From: Porphyridium purpureum
Lineage: Eukaryota; Rhodophyta; Bangiophyceae; Porphyridiales; Porphyridiaceae
Direction: 5' to 3'
NCBI GenBank assembly: GCA_008690995.1
Contig: VRMN01000011.1
Span: 372,001 to 436,000 of the forward strand
Length of the DNA stretch: 64,000 bases
Shown: positions 20,205 through 29,213 of the stretch, piece after piece
How positions within the stretch are numbered: position 1 is the first letter of the stretch
How the letters are laid out: each line of letters starts with the position of its first letter
Made by a program: the position numbers and the translations under genes
The notes under the pieces: model-generated
Seen by the model: only the letters and a program-made list of their open reading frames with translations
What the model was told of the DNA's origin: nothing
Database searches by the model: none

Positions 20205-21290
20205 ATGAAACGGGTCCTTTGGTCGGTGCCCACCTGCCCACGCCCGCTAGGACGCACGATGGACCCGTGGTGTGCACACGGAAGCGCGATGCGGACGGCG
20301 ACCCCGGCGCTCGTATTCGTGAGGGGGAAGAAGACATTGTCCAAGACCAAACACGCCAAGATCGAAACGATGAAGCGGTGGCAGATCAAGGTGGAGAAAT
20401 GGCATACGCGCGCGAAGGAGAAGGCGCGAGTCATGGGCTTGGAGACAGTTCCTGAATGCCATTTCTTAGTCCTGGATAAACCGGCGGGGGAAATTTGCCA
20501 ACCAATGGTGAACGTAGCCAAGAAGTTGCTTAGACTTGCGTACGGCGCCGCGATGGACATGCGATACTGCGCCTTCCAAAAGTATCGCGTCCAGGAAACG
20601 AAGCAAGAAATTGTCCTGCCCAAGGAAGGAAAGGTGTTGAGAACGCTGCCCCTTGACTATGGCACAACACTTGAAAGGTACGCGTCAGGCCTCATTGTGA
20701 TTGGTATTGAGAAGGGCGTGAAGCTTTTAGGGCAGTTTTTGGACGGTCCACACGTGTACGAATGCACGGCACAGTTTGGTACCGCGACCGACACGCTTCA
20801 CTTACAAGGCAAAGTGATTGAGGAGAGCTCGTACACCCATATTACCAAGGAATTCATGGAGGAGATGATGGAGACTTGCTTCACGGGAGACATCATGCAA
20901 GCACCACCGATAGCAAGCGGAGTTGTCTACCAGGCGATACCAGTGCAGGTTCACGCCTTCAAAGTGATTGAGTACGACTTGCCGCGCGTGCGCTTCCATG
21001 TCCGTTGTAGCGAACGCACACATGTCAGCAAGCTTGTCCACGATCTTGCTCACGCACTGAACTCAAGCGCGCATCTCACTGAGTTGAGGCGCTCACAATG
21101 TGGCTTGTTCAGCCTTGATGGCTCTATTTCTGGTGATCGAAAGTATCTGAATAGCCTGGAACCTAAACAATTGGAGAGCCACTTGAAGCATGCAAACGAC
21201 GTGAAACCTGGTAGCTGGCCTTTTGCTCCTCAGCGCGCGCGAAGGAAAGCAATACCGCGGGTCTCGCCGGCGGTCATAAGAACTGAGTGA
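20205..21290 (+). CDS. PUS-3: TruB/Pus4 paralogue with lost catalytic residues
   Basis: 361 residues from ATG 20205. It has the family frame: VPECHFLVLDKPAGE, a helical insertion, YECTAQFGTATD, IMQAPP and LTELRRSQCGLFSLD. The nucleophilic Asp is Glu (TLERYASG, residue 157, codon 20673-20675). The GTYVR box has become RTHVSKL, so the conserved Arg is Ser (residue 275). About 25 residues holding the substrate-binding MYS.LK..G..LY.YAR loop are absent (PPIASGVVYQAIPVQVH). On established TruB mechanism this should not be an active synthase. The leader MKRVLWSVPTC is basic and related to those of PUS-4 and PUS-7. Only 69 bases separate it from PUS-2. Confidence 0.88.
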   Translation: MKRVLWSVPTCPRPLGRTMDPWCAHGSAMRTATPALVFVRGKKTLSKTKHAKIETMKRWQIKVEKWHTRAKEKARVMGLETVPECHFLVLDKPAGEICQPMVNVAKKLLRLAYGAAMDMRYCAFQKYRVQETKQEIVLPKEGKVLRTLPLDYGTTLERYASGLIVIGIEKGVKLLGQFLDGPHVYECTAQFGTATDTLHLQGKVIEESSYTHITKEFMEEMMETCFTGDIMQAPPIASGVVYQAIPVQVHAFKVIEYDLPRVRFHVRCSERTHVSKLVHDLAHALNSSAHLTELRRSQCGLFSLDGSISGDRKYLNSLEPKQLESHLKHANDVKPGSWPFAPQRARRKAIPRVSPAVIRTE

Positions 21291-21869
21291 GAATGGCCAC
21301 CAGTGGACAAACAGCTGCCGAAGTTTTGATGGCGGAAAGGAAAGCGTAGTATTTCGAGAACCAAGCATCAAGATGAATCGTGCTGTGATTTCAATTTGGC
21401 GAGGTCGAGTACACCGCACAGAACGCCGATGCCAATTCTGGACACACGCGAGCATTTGTATCTGCTGTCCGCTGTGTTCGCTATCACTTTACCGGTGATG
21501 CGTGTCAATTCACCGCTGGCTTGCATTCGAATGGGTGCACAGCGCTTGGCCATCCATGCACAATTATCTACTCAGCTGTCAAGGTTAACCTGCCTGTCTT
21601 GCTTTCAGCCAATGCCGGACGCGGAGACATGGACATCAAGTGATCCGGAGAGTCAATAAAGACAGATTTAAAGGCGGTCGCTCCCTCCGCATGCTGCACC
21701 AGAGCATCGTCGATATGCAGGTGTGGTGACACCCTCTGTGGCAGCCGCCGCGAAAGTGACCGTCAATGCCCTCGCGATCTTTACCGTCGATTGTTTATGA
21801 CTAAGAATTTGCGAAACCAGGCTATTGACGGTCGGCGGTTGGTGACGCAACATTGAGTTGGGCGCAATC
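21291..21869. other. Spacer between PUS-3 and PUS-4
   Basis: About 580 bases with no recognisable gene and no obvious leftover piece of a pseudouridine synthase copy. Confidence 0.35.
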
Positions 21870-23171
21870 ATGAAGGGCCTGCCTTCTTGGCCTTTGTTTG
21901 CGCCAGTGCGGCCGCGCGCTACGAGTCCCGTTAGCGCCGAGGTGTCATCCGTATGGTCGTGTTTTCTGCCGCGCGTATTCTCGCGAGGGAGACGCGTCGC
22001 CCACAAGCGCTTGTGGAGGCAAAAAAAGGCGGAGGAGAAAAGAAGAATATTGGATTATGATAAGGCGCGTCGATTGGCGGGGCAGGAGGCACTGCAAACT
22101 GGATTCGAATTCGTTCCGGACTGTCACTTCCTCGTTATCGATAAACCACAGGGCCTCTCGAGTTATACACAAGCAGGGCACATCAAGAAGAGTATGACCA
22201 AAGTATTTGAGTCGATGCTGAAGATGCGCTTCTACGCGTTCCACCAGAGGTATCAAGGAAAGAATGGGAAGTTGCTGAGTCTTAGAATGGGCAAGACTCT
22301 GAAGAAGATCAAAGTTACAGGTTTGGAAACCTTGGATTCTTTCGCGACTGGTGTCTACCCAATAGTCGTGGAGGACGCAATTCGAGTTGCCAAGCATTTC
22401 AAAGACGGTACGAGAGAGTACGAGTGCACGGTTTGCTTTGGAAGCGGTACAGACAATCAGTTTAGTTCCGGGAAGACAGTGGAGGAACGCGAATTTTCCC
22501 ATGTGACAGTGGATGCAATGAAAGAGATGATCAAACAGCGCTTCATTGGCGAGCTCATGCAAGTGCCGCCAATGTACTCTACCGTAAAGTTCGAAGGCAG
22601 ACCGCTGCATGATTACGCAGAGCGAGGAAGAAAGGTAGACATTGAGCCCCTGCCGGTCCATGTGTATGCTTTTGAAGTTCGCAGATTCGAACTTCCTCAC
22701 GTGCGTTTTCACGTCCAATGCGACCCGAAAACATTCATTCGATCACTTGTATGTGACCTTGCGCATGCGCTGGACTCGTGTTGCCATGTTTCGGCACTGA
22801 GGCGCACGCGATGTGGTGTTTTTAGAATCGAGGACGCCGTATACGGGTCACCAGAGAGCTTGGTCGCTCTTGGACCAAAGATAGGCAAGCACCTGATCCA
22901 TGCAAATCAGCTCATTCCTGGGATATGGAAGCAGCCTGACGAATCCAGTCAACCATCGAATACCGAAGGGACATCCGTAAGCGATGGTGAAATGAAGGGT
23001 CAGAACGATGAAGATCACGACGAGCAGCGTGATGAACAGACATCCGAGGAGTATGAAGAGATGACGGATGAAGACGATGAAGACAATGGAGACGATGAGT
23101 ACGACGAAGAGAGCGCAGACAGCGATGATAATACGCTAGATGAAGAGTTCAGATCACGACATGGCTATTGA
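21870..23171 (+). CDS. PUS-4: TruB/Pus4 paralogue with acidic tail
   Basis: 433 residues from ATG 21870 (MKGLPSWPLFAP). Motif I is VPDCHFLVIDKPQGLSS. The catalytic Asp is kept in ETLDSFATGVYP, though the usual DP is DS and the His of the loop is missing. YECTVCFGSGT, a complete MYSTVKFEGRPLHDYAERG substrate loop, and KTFIRSLVCDLAHAL with Arg kept (Tyr to Phe) follow. It ends with HANQLIPGIW and an Asp/Glu-rich tail of about 80 residues. The leader is shared with PUS-7. The residues allow activity, so it may still be an enzyme. Confidence 0.88.
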   Translation: MKGLPSWPLFAPVRPRATSPVSAEVSSVWSCFLPRVFSRGRRVAHKRLWRQKKAEEKRRILDYDKARRLAGQEALQTGFEFVPDCHFLVIDKPQGLSSYTQAGHIKKSMTKVFESMLKMRFYAFHQRYQGKNGKLLSLRMGKTLKKIKVTGLETLDSFATGVYPIVVEDAIRVAKHFKDGTREYECTVCFGSGTDNQFSSGKTVEEREFSHVTVDAMKEMIKQRFIGELMQVPPMYSTVKFEGRPLHDYAERGRKVDIEPLPVHVYAFEVRRFELPHVRFHVQCDPKTFIRSLVCDLAHALDSCCHVSALRRTRCGVFRIEDAVYGSPESLVALGPKIGKHLIHANQLIPGIWKQPDESSQPSNTEGTSVSDGEMKGQNDEDHDEQRDEQTSEEYEEMTDEDDEDNGDDEYDEESADSDDNTLDEEFRSRHGY

Positions 23172-23788
23172 TCTTGCTGTACGCAAACACGGTATCATGT
23201 GTTCAAGCCTTCCTCACGCCCAAGATTGTCGTTTCTTTCTCATACTGCGTAATGTCTCGGTTCATGATGTTGAAGGAACAGATAGCAGGCTGTTTTCTGA
23301 ACGACAAAGATGAAAAACAAACCTGAGATGGGAGGGTAATCAGGGATTGCGGTTTTGGGTCCGTCTTGTCCAAGAAGCAAGGCAGCAGATTTTGTTTCAT
23401 GATCACTATCGTCCGCCGGCGCTGTTGAGCACGTTCGGGCCAACTCGAGCTCGGATCATTGTGAGATTAGGACGCGTGGACCCATGTCTCCTTGCGCACA
23501 CGCTCTTTCTTGAACTCAGATTACAAACGGCGTAAATATTGGGTCTTACAGATCGGACAAGGCAGCAGTGAAAAGTTGCGTATCCTTCACGTCTCAGTCA
23601 TTACGGCACGATCCATCACTTTCTCGCAAGCTGTAACCCGCACCTTCTAGAGTCATGGTGAAATGCGTCTTTTCGATAGTCCACGGAAACTTTCGTTTGT
23701 TTGCGTCGCTGACGAATGCGTGGGCGAGGAGTACCATAGCACAGGACGTTATGTTGAGTGCCATATACCTTAACTTCGACCTTTTAGC
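23172..23788. other. Convergent spacer between PUS-4 and PUS-5
   Basis: About 620 bases between convergent 3' ends, marking where the orientation of the cluster switches. No gene seen. Confidence 0.35.
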
Positions 23789-25459
23789 TCACCACCAAAC
23801 AGTTGTGTCCGGCTGGTGCTTTGGTTGTGATTTGGGAGGCTTGTACTCCGGTTCGGGACCATCCTCGTCGTCAGAGTCTGTTCTCTGGTCATTGTCGTAA
23901 TGAACATCATCAGAAGCATGGTGATCATCACTATCTTCGTCATCCGTCAGGTCGCTATCCACGTCTGCTGAACGATCACTATCGTCATCAAGAATGTCCT
24001 CAGCTTCGCCCACGTCGCTTGACGATGTGCTGCGCCTGCGGCTAGCCCTTGGCGTCTTATCAACATCATTTCTACTGCCAATTTCTTCTTCGTCCTTCTC
24101 TCCTTCGTCCTTTTCTTCTTCGTCCTTCTGTTCTTCGTCTTGCTCGGCTTCTGAGATGCTTCCGCCCAGCTCCTCCGTGTCGCTAGCCTGGTCCGTCTGG
24201 TGCAATTTTTGTCGCGCGTGCATGTATTGCCGCGCATACTGCACCTCTGGATCCACCTCCGAATTTTCGGGCTCTTCGGAAAATACTGGAACAAAGGGCT
24301 TGGGCTTTCGAGGCTGTGGACTGACAACGCCCGGGATCAGGCTATTTGCATGTCTCGCGTGATTGTGAATATCGGTCCTCAATTTTTTCAACGCTTGCTT
24401 GCTTCCCGAAATGGCGTCCTCCACTTTGAAAGGTCCGATCCTTGTTCGCCTCAAACCAGCAACGCTCGCGCACGAGCCGAGCGCATGTCCCAGATCGTGA
24501 ATGAGCGATCGAATGAAGGTGTGCCTACAGCACTCCACATGAAAAGACGCATACGGAGGCTCAAATTTGATAATTTTGAAGGACATCACCGTCACGGGTC
24601 GTGGCTCAACCTTCATGTCAGATGCCGTCTTTCCTGTTCGTGCATATCTCCACATCGGCTTCCCGAATAGTTTGACTTCAGAAAAAATCGGAGGTACTTG
24701 CATAATATTACCGGTAAACTGCTCCTTAATGATGTCGTCTATTGCCTCTTTCCTGATTTGACGATAGTCGCTTTCTTCGACCACTCGCCCAGTCTGATAG
24801 TGCGTGTTTGTACCCTTTCCGAATAAGGCTACGCACTCATACTCCCGAGTGCCGCCTTCAAAATCTTGAAACTTTTTGACCAGCGCGGTGGCATCTTCAA
24901 GGGCAAAAGCAACAACACCTGACGCGTATGCATCGAGTCCTTCCAGCTGCATACTCTTGATCTTCTTCAGATTCTTCATGTTTTGAAGAGCAAGCTTCTT
25001 TCCCTTGAGCCAAGAGCGCCCTGGTTTCTTCGCATAACCAACCATCCAGTCATACGCGGCGTTGTAATAGCGATTCATTAGCGCCGGACGCAACGCGACT
25101 TTGAGTTTCTTCTCAATATCCTCGCTGAGATTGCTACACATCATGCCTTGCGGCTTGTCGATGATTAAAAAATGGCAGTCGGGCACTCTCACGTCGAGAC
25201 CTTCGTCGTGTATTTTGCCCCAGAGCATCTTGCGCTCTTTTCCAATGAGTTTCATCTGTGTGTTATGCTCGTTCCTCATCTTGATCAGCTCGCGATGGGA
25301 GAATCTTCTGGGACCTCCTCCCTTCGCTCGTGAGAACACTGCAGACACGCCATACCGCCACGCCGCCAACGCCGCGCCGCGCTCGCAGCTCTCATCGCGT
25401 GCCCGTATCGGTGCAAGCAAACGCCAGTTTACTGCTCTCATGATCACTGCCGACGACAT
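23789..25459 (-). CDS. PUS-5: TruB/Pus4 paralogue with long acidic tail
   Basis: 556 residues (550 from ATG 25441, whose MRAVNWRLLAP start fits the shared leader better). Motif I is VPDCHFLIIDKPQGMMC. The catalytic Asp is in QLEGLDAYASGVV, followed by YECVALFGKGTN, a full FSEVKLFGKPMWRYARTGK loop and HTFIRSLIHDLGHALG with Arg kept. After HANSLIPGVV comes a tail of about 150 residues extremely rich in Glu, Asp and Ser. It is closest by eye to PUS-7 (shared MQL.GLD, RYAR.GKTA, HANS.IPG and PDI/TDI stretches). Opposite strand to PUS-4 and PUS-7, same strand as PUS-6. Confidence 0.88.
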   Translation of the reverse strand: MSSAVIMRAVNWRLLAPIRARDESCERGAALAAWRYGVSAVFSRAKGGGPRRFSHRELIKMRNEHNTQMKLIGKERKMLWGKIHDEGLDVRVPDCHFLIIDKPQGMMCSNLSEDIEKKLKVALRPALMNRYYNAAYDWMVGYAKKPGRSWLKGKKLALQNMKNLKKIKSMQLEGLDAYASGVVAFALEDATALVKKFQDFEGGTREYECVALFGKGTNTHYQTGRVVEESDYRQIRKEAIDDIIKEQFTGNIMQVPPIFSEVKLFGKPMWRYARTGKTASDMKVEPRPVTVMSFKIIKFEPPYASFHVECCRHTFIRSLIHDLGHALGSCASVAGLRRTRIGPFKVEDAISGSKQALKKLRTDIHNHARHANSLIPGVVSPQPRKPKPFVPVFSEEPENSEVDPEVQYARQYMHARQKLHQTDQASDTEELGGSISEAEQDEEQKDEEEKDEGEKDEEEIGSRNDVDKTPRASRRRSTSSSDVGEAEDILDDDSDRSADVDSDLTDDEDSDDHHASDDVHYDNDQRTDSDDEDGPEPEYKPPKSQPKHQPDTTVWW

Positions 25460-25977
25460 CTTCGCACGGTCCTTCGAGCTTCAGCCATCATCCGGGTCGG
25501 ATCGTCAGCTGGAATGGATGCGCTGCGTCGGGAGGGAAGTAGGACAGACGGCAAAAACAGGACAACAGCTCCCGAACATGGAAGCCAGTCGCTCCAGCCA
25601 GCTCGCTTGGGTGTTCTTTATCCTACGTAACAGTGCAGAGAAGCGCTTCTGGCTGTGCATGCAACGTGCATGGCTCGTTGTTGCGTGTTTTGCTGTATCT
25701 CAGGGCCGCTCACCTACGATTTCGACTTCACTGCGGATTTCGCAGAGAGATAGTGTGAGTCCGTCATGTTTATGATTCGCTCGCGCGCCCCAGATTGCCC
25801 TGCGGTCCGCAGATGCGTCGTATCGGCAAGCGTAGCACTCGGAAGAAAGAAAACCTTCGAACACTAAAAGTCAAAGGCCCTTTTGTCATATCTTGGCTTT
25901 TCTGGACGTTCTGCAAGAATACTTAACATCCAAGCTGCGAGCACATCATCAGGACCGGGTGAAAGTGCCGACACTCG
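25460..25977. other. Spacer between PUS-5 and PUS-6
   Basis: About 520 bases upstream of PUS-5 and downstream of PUS-6 (both minus). Expected to contain the PUS-5 promoter. No gene seen. Confidence 0.35.
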
Positions 25978-27099
25978 TCACCTTTTGTTGATGTGGAAGG
26001 TGACTTCAGGGTTTTCAGAGTTCTCGAGGAAGATCCGCTTGGCATGCTTGAGTTTGTTGAGAACGTAGGGACCCATTGCCTCCAGCGAATCTCGGTCGCC
26101 AGGAATGGCATCCTCGATTTTGAACCAGCCGCGCCGAGTACGCTTCATTTCGGTAAGATGCGCGGCCGACTTGAGCATATCGGCAAGATCAGGAACAAAA
26201 GTCCTGACGAAATGTCCCTTATCAACCACGACACGGAAACGCACGCGAGGAGGCTCAAACTCAATCACCTTGAACTCGTGAACAACATCTCGCTGTGCGC
26301 CAGGGGAAATATCTTTTCCTTCACGTTTCCATTTGTACATTGGTTTCCCGTTGTGTCTCCACGCAGAGTCAGTCGGAGGAAACCACATCACCCTGCCATT
26401 AAATCTGCCGTTGATCATCTTCTCTATTGCTTCGACTGTCACGTGTGAAAACGTCTTCTCCATAATCACCTCACCAGTCGAATACTGGTTACTGGTTGCA
26501 CTACCAAATAAAGCTGTTAGCTCGTATTCTTTCGTGCCTCTGATAAACTCGTGCACAGTGCTTATGACCTGTGTCGCACCTTCGACAGCAAGAACCGTAA
26601 TCCCCGTCTGAAACTTGTCCAGCGTCATCACGTTTCCGGCACTTTCGATCCTCGCGGACTTCAGATGCTTCAAGGTTCTCGCATCTTGCAGAATCTTCTT
26701 CCGGGTTGATGGCTTCCGAAACTTTGGCAGCGTTTTGAGCAGGTGCTTGTAGTACCGCACTTCTAGCGCCGGCGCCAGCCAGGTTCGAAGCGCTCTCACA
26801 CCATTTGCGATACAGTCCTGGTTCGTGATCCCCATTGGCTTGTTCAGGAGCAGAAAATGACATTCAGGAACTTCTTCAACCCCTTTTTCCTTCGCTTCAG
26901 CCAGCGCCTTCTTGCGGAGCTTATCCAGTTTCTCATGCTGCTTTTCCAAGTGCGGTCGCCGCTTTTGGAACTCCGGATCCACCTTCCAACTTTTCAATCC
27001 GCGCGACAGGATGCGCGGCACCGCGCAGGGCCACATCACGCTCGGCAGCTTCCCAGCGTTCGCCAATGGCTGAAAAAACGAGCCACATGTTCGTGCCAT
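25978..27099 (-). CDS. PUS-6: TruB/Pus4 paralogue, short form
   Basis: 373 residues from ATG 27099. Motif I is VPECHFLLLNKPMGITN, with Asn in place of the usual Asp. The catalytic loop is VMTLDKFQTGI with Asp kept, then YELTALFGSATS. The substrate loop is altered but present (DSAWRHNGKPMYKWKREGK). The GTY.R box is GHFVRTFVPDLADML, keeping Arg. It lacks the acidic tail, and the terminal HAN..PG box is degraded (HAKRIFLENSEN). The leader MARTCGSFFQPLANAG... is basic and presequence-like but differs from the MKGL type. A moderately diverged member that could be active. Confidence 0.87.
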   Translation of the reverse strand: MARTCGSFFQPLANAGKLPSVMWPCAVPRILSRGLKSWKVDPEFQKRRPHLEKQHEKLDKLRKKALAEAKEKGVEEVPECHFLLLNKPMGITNQDCIANGVRALRTWLAPALEVRYYKHLLKTLPKFRKPSTRKKILQDARTLKHLKSARIESAGNVMTLDKFQTGITVLAVEGATQVISTVHEFIRGTKEYELTALFGSATSNQYSTGEVIMEKTFSHVTVEAIEKMINGRFNGRVMWFPPTDSAWRHNGKPMYKWKREGKDISPGAQRDVVHEFKVIEFEPPRVRFRVVVDKGHFVRTFVPDLADMLKSAAHLTEMKRTRRGWFKIEDAIPGDRDSLEAMGPYVLNKLKHAKRIFLENSENPEVTFHINKR

Positions 27100-27422
27100 T
27101 ACAGGCCGCCCGCGGCGCGCTTAACTTGTCCGTCTTTCAGTTTTTCACGTTCCCTGACGCTCGTCTCTTCGGCATGGCCAGAAGTAAGCGAAAGGAGCGG
27201 TGGGCACTCATGCGAAGACACCGACGGCTGCCGGGATGCGTTCCAGACTTGAGCAAAACCAAGTGATTGCGCAAGCGCTCGATTCACGCATCCGTGTGGT
27301 ACTCTGACGGGCGCGCGGGAGGGTGAAGCACTGGTTGGCGTTGTAGCGCTGCGATAAATGTGTGGCAAGGCATCGTGATCTGACCCGTTTGCCGCCCTTC
27401 GAAGATCTTGAGTTGGCTCTGT
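27100..27422. promoter_or_regulatory. Divergent region PUS-6/PUS-7
   Basis: About 320 bases between divergent starts, so it should hold both promoters. No clear TATA box. Confidence 0.35.
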
Positions 27423-28916
27423 ATGGCCATGAAGGGGTTATCTTGGTCGGTATTTGCGCCCTTGGTGGCACGCGTCAAAATGTCCGAACGCGTAGGCGTC
27501 CGGAGCTTGTGGCCAAGTTCGCTTCCTACAGTTTTTTCGCGCACAAAGAAGTCAAAGTCCAAGCCGATGACCAAGTCAAAGTTTAAGATGATCAAGAAGC
27601 GGAGCGTTGCGTTCTTGAAAGTTATCGACAGCGAAAGGAAAATCCTTGAGAAGAGAGCCAAGACCAGCGGGCTAGTTCTGGAAGTTCCAGACTGCCACTT
27701 CCTCGTCGTCGACAAGCCGCACGGTATGCTAGCCGGAACACTTACTGAGGAGGTCGAGAGAGGGTTAAGGATCACCATGGCCGCGGCAGTGAATTTTCGA
27801 TATCTCAATGCACGGTATGAGTATGAGAAATTTAATTGGTGGAAGCTCGGTCACGAAAATACAAAGAGAAGAAAGATCACGCTGCAGCATATGAGGGGCC
27901 TCAGGCGAGTCCGATTTATGCAGCTCAGAGGACTGGACTCGTTTACATCAGGTGTAGTGCCGTTCGCCCTTGAGGGCGCTATCGAGCTTATGGACCAGTT
28001 TGAGATCGGTACGAGAGAGTTCGAGTTCACGGCCGAGTTTGGAAAAGCGACGGACTCTTTTTACAGTTCTGGCCAGGTTACTGCCGAAAAGGACTTTGAA
28101 CACATTACAGAAGAAATGGTAGATCAGGTCGTCAGGGACCAGTTTATTGGCGAGCTCCATCAAGTTCCTCCAATGTTCTCAAACGTGAAGCTAAATCGCA
28201 GACCTCTTTGGCTATACGCGCGGAAAGGAAAGACCGCTGCAGAATTGGGAGTTAAAGCACGCCCCATAGAAGTGTTTTCTCTCAAAGTGCTCAAGTTCGA
28301 GCTCCCGCGGATTTGGTTTCACATAGAATGTTGCAGGTCCACATACGTGCAAGTGCTGGTGAACGATCTAGGTCTCGCGCTCGGGTCATACGCGAATGTT
28401 ACCAAACTCAGACGCACTCGTACCGGACCCTTTCATGTCTCGGACGCTATTGCTGGTGACAAGCGGACGCTGCGTAAACTACGCCCAGACATCGGCAGCT
28501 ACTGCAAGCACGCAAATAGCGTCATCCCAGGCAGTTATATCCCACCAGCTCCTGTGGTCGAGGTTAAGAAGAAAAAGCCCAAGATTCGGATAGTCGTGCC
28601 AGACCGGCAGTACGAGCGCCGGTACTTCTATTTGAAGCCGCAGGGCGATGATGATGCTCAGAAGTCGGCATTCATCGATGATCACGAGTTTGCGCCGAAG
28701 AATGCACAGGACTCGAGCACTGACACGCTCGACGCGGATGGCGAAGATGCAACAGTGGAGGAAGAATACGAGCCTGAGCTCGATTCTGAGTCCGATGCCG
28801 AGTCTGAGTCCGAGCTCCACGACGAGCACGATCGGGTCAAAGAGACACCACAGTTCGTAGATGAGGAAGTGCAAATATCCAGGCAGCAGGAAGGAGAGAG
28901 AGGATCCAACGATTAA
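27423..28916 (+). CDS. PUS-7: TruB/Pus4 paralogue, catalytic Tyr and Arg replaced
   Basis: 497 residues from ATG 27423 (ATG 27429 gives the shared MKGLSWSVFAPL start). Motif I is VPDCHFLVVDKPHGML. Asp is kept in RGLDSFTSGVV (residue 172), but the stacking Tyr is Phe (FEFTAEFG, residue 200) and the catalytic-site Arg is Gln (STYVQVLVNDLG, residue 310). The substrate loop FSNVKLNRRPLWLYARKGK is intact. A HANSVIPGSY box precedes a basic patch and an acidic Ser/Asp/Glu tail. It may bind RNA with little or no catalysis (inference). It ends about 300 bases before the MED1-like gene. Confidence 0.88.
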   Translation: MAMKGLSWSVFAPLVARVKMSERVGVRSLWPSSLPTVFSRTKKSKSKPMTKSKFKMIKKRSVAFLKVIDSERKILEKRAKTSGLVLEVPDCHFLVVDKPHGMLAGTLTEEVERGLRITMAAAVNFRYLNARYEYEKFNWWKLGHENTKRRKITLQHMRGLRRVRFMQLRGLDSFTSGVVPFALEGAIELMDQFEIGTREFEFTAEFGKATDSFYSSGQVTAEKDFEHITEEMVDQVVRDQFIGELHQVPPMFSNVKLNRRPLWLYARKGKTAAELGVKARPIEVFSLKVLKFELPRIWFHIECCRSTYVQVLVNDLGLALGSYANVTKLRRTRTGPFHVSDAIAGDKRTLRKLRPDIGSYCKHANSVIPGSYIPPAPVVEVKKKKPKIRIVVPDRQYERRYFYLKPQGDDDAQKSAFIDDHEFAPKNAQDSSTDTLDADGEDATVEEEYEPELDSESDAESESELHDEHDRVKETPQFVDEEVQISRQQEGERGSND

Positions 28917-29213
28917 AGTCTAGAGCCGCTCGTGCCTGCTTGTCTTTGTCTTTGGAAATGTTCCGGTCTCCGCAAAGCCTTTGAGATTGCTAGTCTTTGC
29001 CAAGTGCAATCACGCATGCGCGCACGACCACGGATGTCACCGAGCTGTAGGAGGCCTGTTTTCCCTCGCGACAGCCTCTGGGGCAAAGCGTCGGGTTGCG
29101 CCTGACTCCGAAGTTTAACGCGGTGAAACCGATGACGGGCGGCGCTTGGTGGGGAACCGGAGTGACGGATCGACGCGTTCGTTTCAAAGTGCAAAGCGAC
29201 GGAGACTGGAAGT

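Noticed and set aside
17079-28916. PUS array as an assembly duplication artefact
   Set aside because: The seven copies differ in most residues, so collapsed or repeated contigs cannot explain them.
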